This document shows positions 14,755 to 15,762 of a DNA stretch of 15,762 bases, piece after piece. The notes beneath the pieces were generated by a model that had not been told where the DNA came from, did no database searches, and saw only the letters and a program-made list of their open reading frames with translations. Numbering within the stretch: position 1 is the stretch's first letter; the number at the start of each line of letters is the position of its first letter. The stretch is taken from the NCBI GenBank assembly GCA_029939535.1, contig JAOZST010000079.1, positions 1 through 15,762 on the forward strand. The letters run 5' to 3'. The DNA comes from NBML01 sp029939535. GTDB lineage: Bacteria; Desulfobacterota; Desulfobacteria; Desulfobacterales; Desulfobacteraceae. The position numbers and the translations under genes were made by a program.

Positions 14755-15243
14755 ATGACTAAAAAAGCGTTCCAGGACTATTATCCGGAAGAATTCAGCC
14801 ATTGCTACGGCTGCGGCCGCCTCAACTCCCAGGGACTTCAGATCAAGAGCTATTGGGACGGGGATGAAAGTGTTGCCCTGTTTAAACCATGGGAACACCA
14901 TATTGCTATCCCTGGGTTTGTCTACGGCGGTTTGATAGCCTCTCTCATCGACTGCCATTGTACTGGTACTGCTGCTGCTGCATCCTATAAGAAACAGGGC
15001 CGGGCCATGGACACGGAACCTGCCATAAGATTTGTGACTGCCTCTATTCATGTGGACTATCTGGCTCCCACCCCCCTGGATGCTCAATTGGAAATCAGGG
15101 GGATTGTAAAGGAGATCACACCCAAAAAAGTAATAGTAGAGGCAAAGGTAATCGCAGAAGGCAAGCTATGCGCCAAAGGAACAGTTGTGGCCGCCCACCT
15201 GCCGGAATCCATGCTATTGAAAATAAAAGGAGACAAATCATGA
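14755..15243 (+). CDS. PaaI-family hotdog thioesterase
   Basis: The 162-residue protein is a PaaI/4HBT-type hotdog thioesterase. After an N-terminal CYGCGRLNSQGLQIKSYW segment it has PGFVYGGLIASLIDCHCTGT (residues 53-72), the conserved loop-helix that carries the active-site residues in this family, and SIHVDYLAPTPLDAQLEIRG for the central strands. It should hydrolyse an acyl-CoA; substrate unknown. The N-terminal CxxC (Cys17, Cys20) is common in this subgroup. AAGGAG precedes the ATG by about nine bases. Its TGA overlaps the next gene's ATG (ATGA at 15240-15243), which indicates translational coupling with the DsrE-like gene. Confidence 0.85.
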   Translation: MTKKAFQDYYPEEFSHCYGCGRLNSQGLQIKSYWDGDESVALFKPWEHHIAIPGFVYGGLIASLIDCHCTGTAAAASYKKQGRAMDTEPAIRFVTASIHVDYLAPTPLDAQLEIRGIVKEITPKKVIVEAKVIAEGKLCAKGTVVAAHLPESMLLKIKGDKS

Positions 15244-15593
15244 ACAAAGAAAAAACAGTTTTATTTGCCTTCAGGGGAGACCCCATGTGCTTTATCCATG
15301 TTCTGCTCAATGGAATTGACCTTCATGAGCAAGGCCAGGAGGGGTTAATCATCATTGAAGGAGAAGCCGTAAACCTGGTATCTGAAATGAGCACGCCAGG
15401 CCATTTTTTATTTACCCTGTACGAAAAAGCCAAAGGCCTGGGTCTTTTCCACGGGGCTTGCAAGGCCTGCGCCACAAAGCTCAAGGCCTCAGAAGCGATT
15501 AAAAAATCAGGAATCCCCTTGATAGGAGAAATGTCAGGCCATCCTTCCATGGGCAAATTCATATCAGATGGTTATCGAGTCATCACCTTTTAA
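15240..15593 (+). CDS. DsrE-like small cytoplasmic protein
   Basis: The 117-residue product reads TVLFAFRGDPMCFIHVLLN at the start, with an alternating beta-alpha pattern and a GACKACATKL motif (Cys74, Cys77) before a final GHPSMGKFISDGYRVITF. This resembles the DsrE/DsrF-like fold proteins annotated in anaerobes as DsrE family or cytoplasmic protein. True DsrE/TusD proteins carry a persulfide-accepting cysteine; whether Cys74 or Cys77 plays this role is inference. The start is the ATG of the ATGA overlap with the thioesterase, preceded by AAAGGAG at seven bases; an open frame from 15168 is only an extension inside the upstream gene. No dsr or tus partner is in the window. Confidence 0.72.
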   Translation: MNKEKTVLFAFRGDPMCFIHVLLNGIDLHEQGQEGLIIIEGEAVNLVSEMSTPGHFLFTLYEKAKGLGLFHGACKACATKLKASEAIKKSGIPLIGEMSGHPSMGKFISDGYRVITF

Positions 15594-15600
15594 AATAAAA

Positions 15601-15762
15601 TTATCTGATTATGGAAAAACCCAGCCGGAAAATATCATCTCTCTTATCATATTAGGGAGCTGAATCTGATTTAAGATCCCAGTTGTGTAAAATAGAGAAG
15701 TTCTTGCCATGGGCATCATGATTACCAATAATATAATTAAAAACCATCATACGTATGAATAG
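15601..15762 (-). pseudogene. HipA-type kinase fragment with a nonsense codon
   Basis: Entering from the right edge on the minus strand, the frame reads FNYIIGNHDAHGKNFSIL, the catalytic loop of HipA-family serine/threonine kinases (E. coli HipA has LIGATDGHAKNFS). It continues SDSAP, then a TAA at 15654-15652, then YDK. HipA proteins read a (T/A)P(L/F)YD motif here, holding the second magnesium Asp, so the stop replaces the residue before YD; a one-base change from TTA would do this. Downstream the sequence diverges and stops again at 15603-15601, so the C-terminal helical bundle is also lost. HipA is normally the toxin of a HipBA toxin-antitoxin pair. Any hipB or N-terminal part lies beyond the window. 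Confidence 0.72.

Overview
The window looks like a chromosomal scaffold fragment from a strictly anaerobic, probably sulfate-reducing bacterium of the Desulfobacterota (Desulfobacteraceae-like). This placement is inferred from gene content and protein style: a DUF362 protein with two 4Fe-4S clusters, a TorD-type chaperone remnant, several hotdog thioesterases, a sigma-54 promoter, and moderately AT-rich DNA. There is no rRNA or other marker to prove it. A 100-base run of N (5210-5309) marks a scaffold join.

Layout. (1) 1-1128 is a decayed left edge. It holds the last codons of an unknown gene, an unrecognised minus-strand ORF broken by one frameshift (81-426), and a broken HNH endonuclease of the phosphorothioate-DNA-binding (McrA-like) type. 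(2) 1181-4894 is an intact plus-strand run: DUF362/ferredoxin protein, hotdog thioesterase, SurE nucleotidase, rhomboid protease, acyl-ACP thioesterase-like protein. (3) 4937-6714 (minus) is a wrecked transporter locus: a 5'-truncated FtsX/LolE-type permease, a LolD-type ATPase cut after the Q-loop and fused in frame to an outer-membrane beta-barrel gene, which itself carries two small frameshifts and the assembly gap. (4) 6716-7797 holds a CpxP/ZraP-like periplasmic protein with an excellent sigma-54 promoter and an upstream dyad, followed by a TorD fragment truncated at both ends. (5) 7798-9827 (minus) is rnd (TTG start) and dapF. (6) 9913-13375 (plus) is thrS, a VanZ-like membrane protein and a class I methyltransferase. 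(7) 13400-14179 (minus) is a crotonase-fold protein lacking both hydratase glutamates, with a 23-bp perfect inverted repeat just upstream. (8) 14431-14699 holds remnants of a receiver-domain (probably hybrid histidine kinase) gene. (9) 14755-15593 is a translationally coupled pair, PaaI-type thioesterase and a DsrE-like protein. (10) 15601-15762 (minus) is a HipA-type kinase remnant with a stop codon in its kinase core.

The most striking property is the alternation of intact housekeeping genes with many short, clearly recognisable gene wrecks: endonuclease, permease, ATPase, beta-barrel, TorD, receiver, HipA and the unknown left ORF. Several lesions are single-event (one extra base, one duplicated dinucleotide, one nonsense codon), others are clean internal deletions. 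Either this genome is undergoing active gene loss, or the assembly has consensus errors. The undamaged reading frames of thrS, rnd, dapF and surE argue against general sequence error.

I did not find a convincing undescribed multi-gene system. The best leads are the sigma-54/dyad control region of the ZraP-like gene, the 23-bp inverted repeat, the coupled PaaI-DsrE pair, and the unrecognised minus-strand ORF beside the phosphorothioate-type endonuclease. No CRISPR array, tRNA, rRNA or intact transposase was seen.
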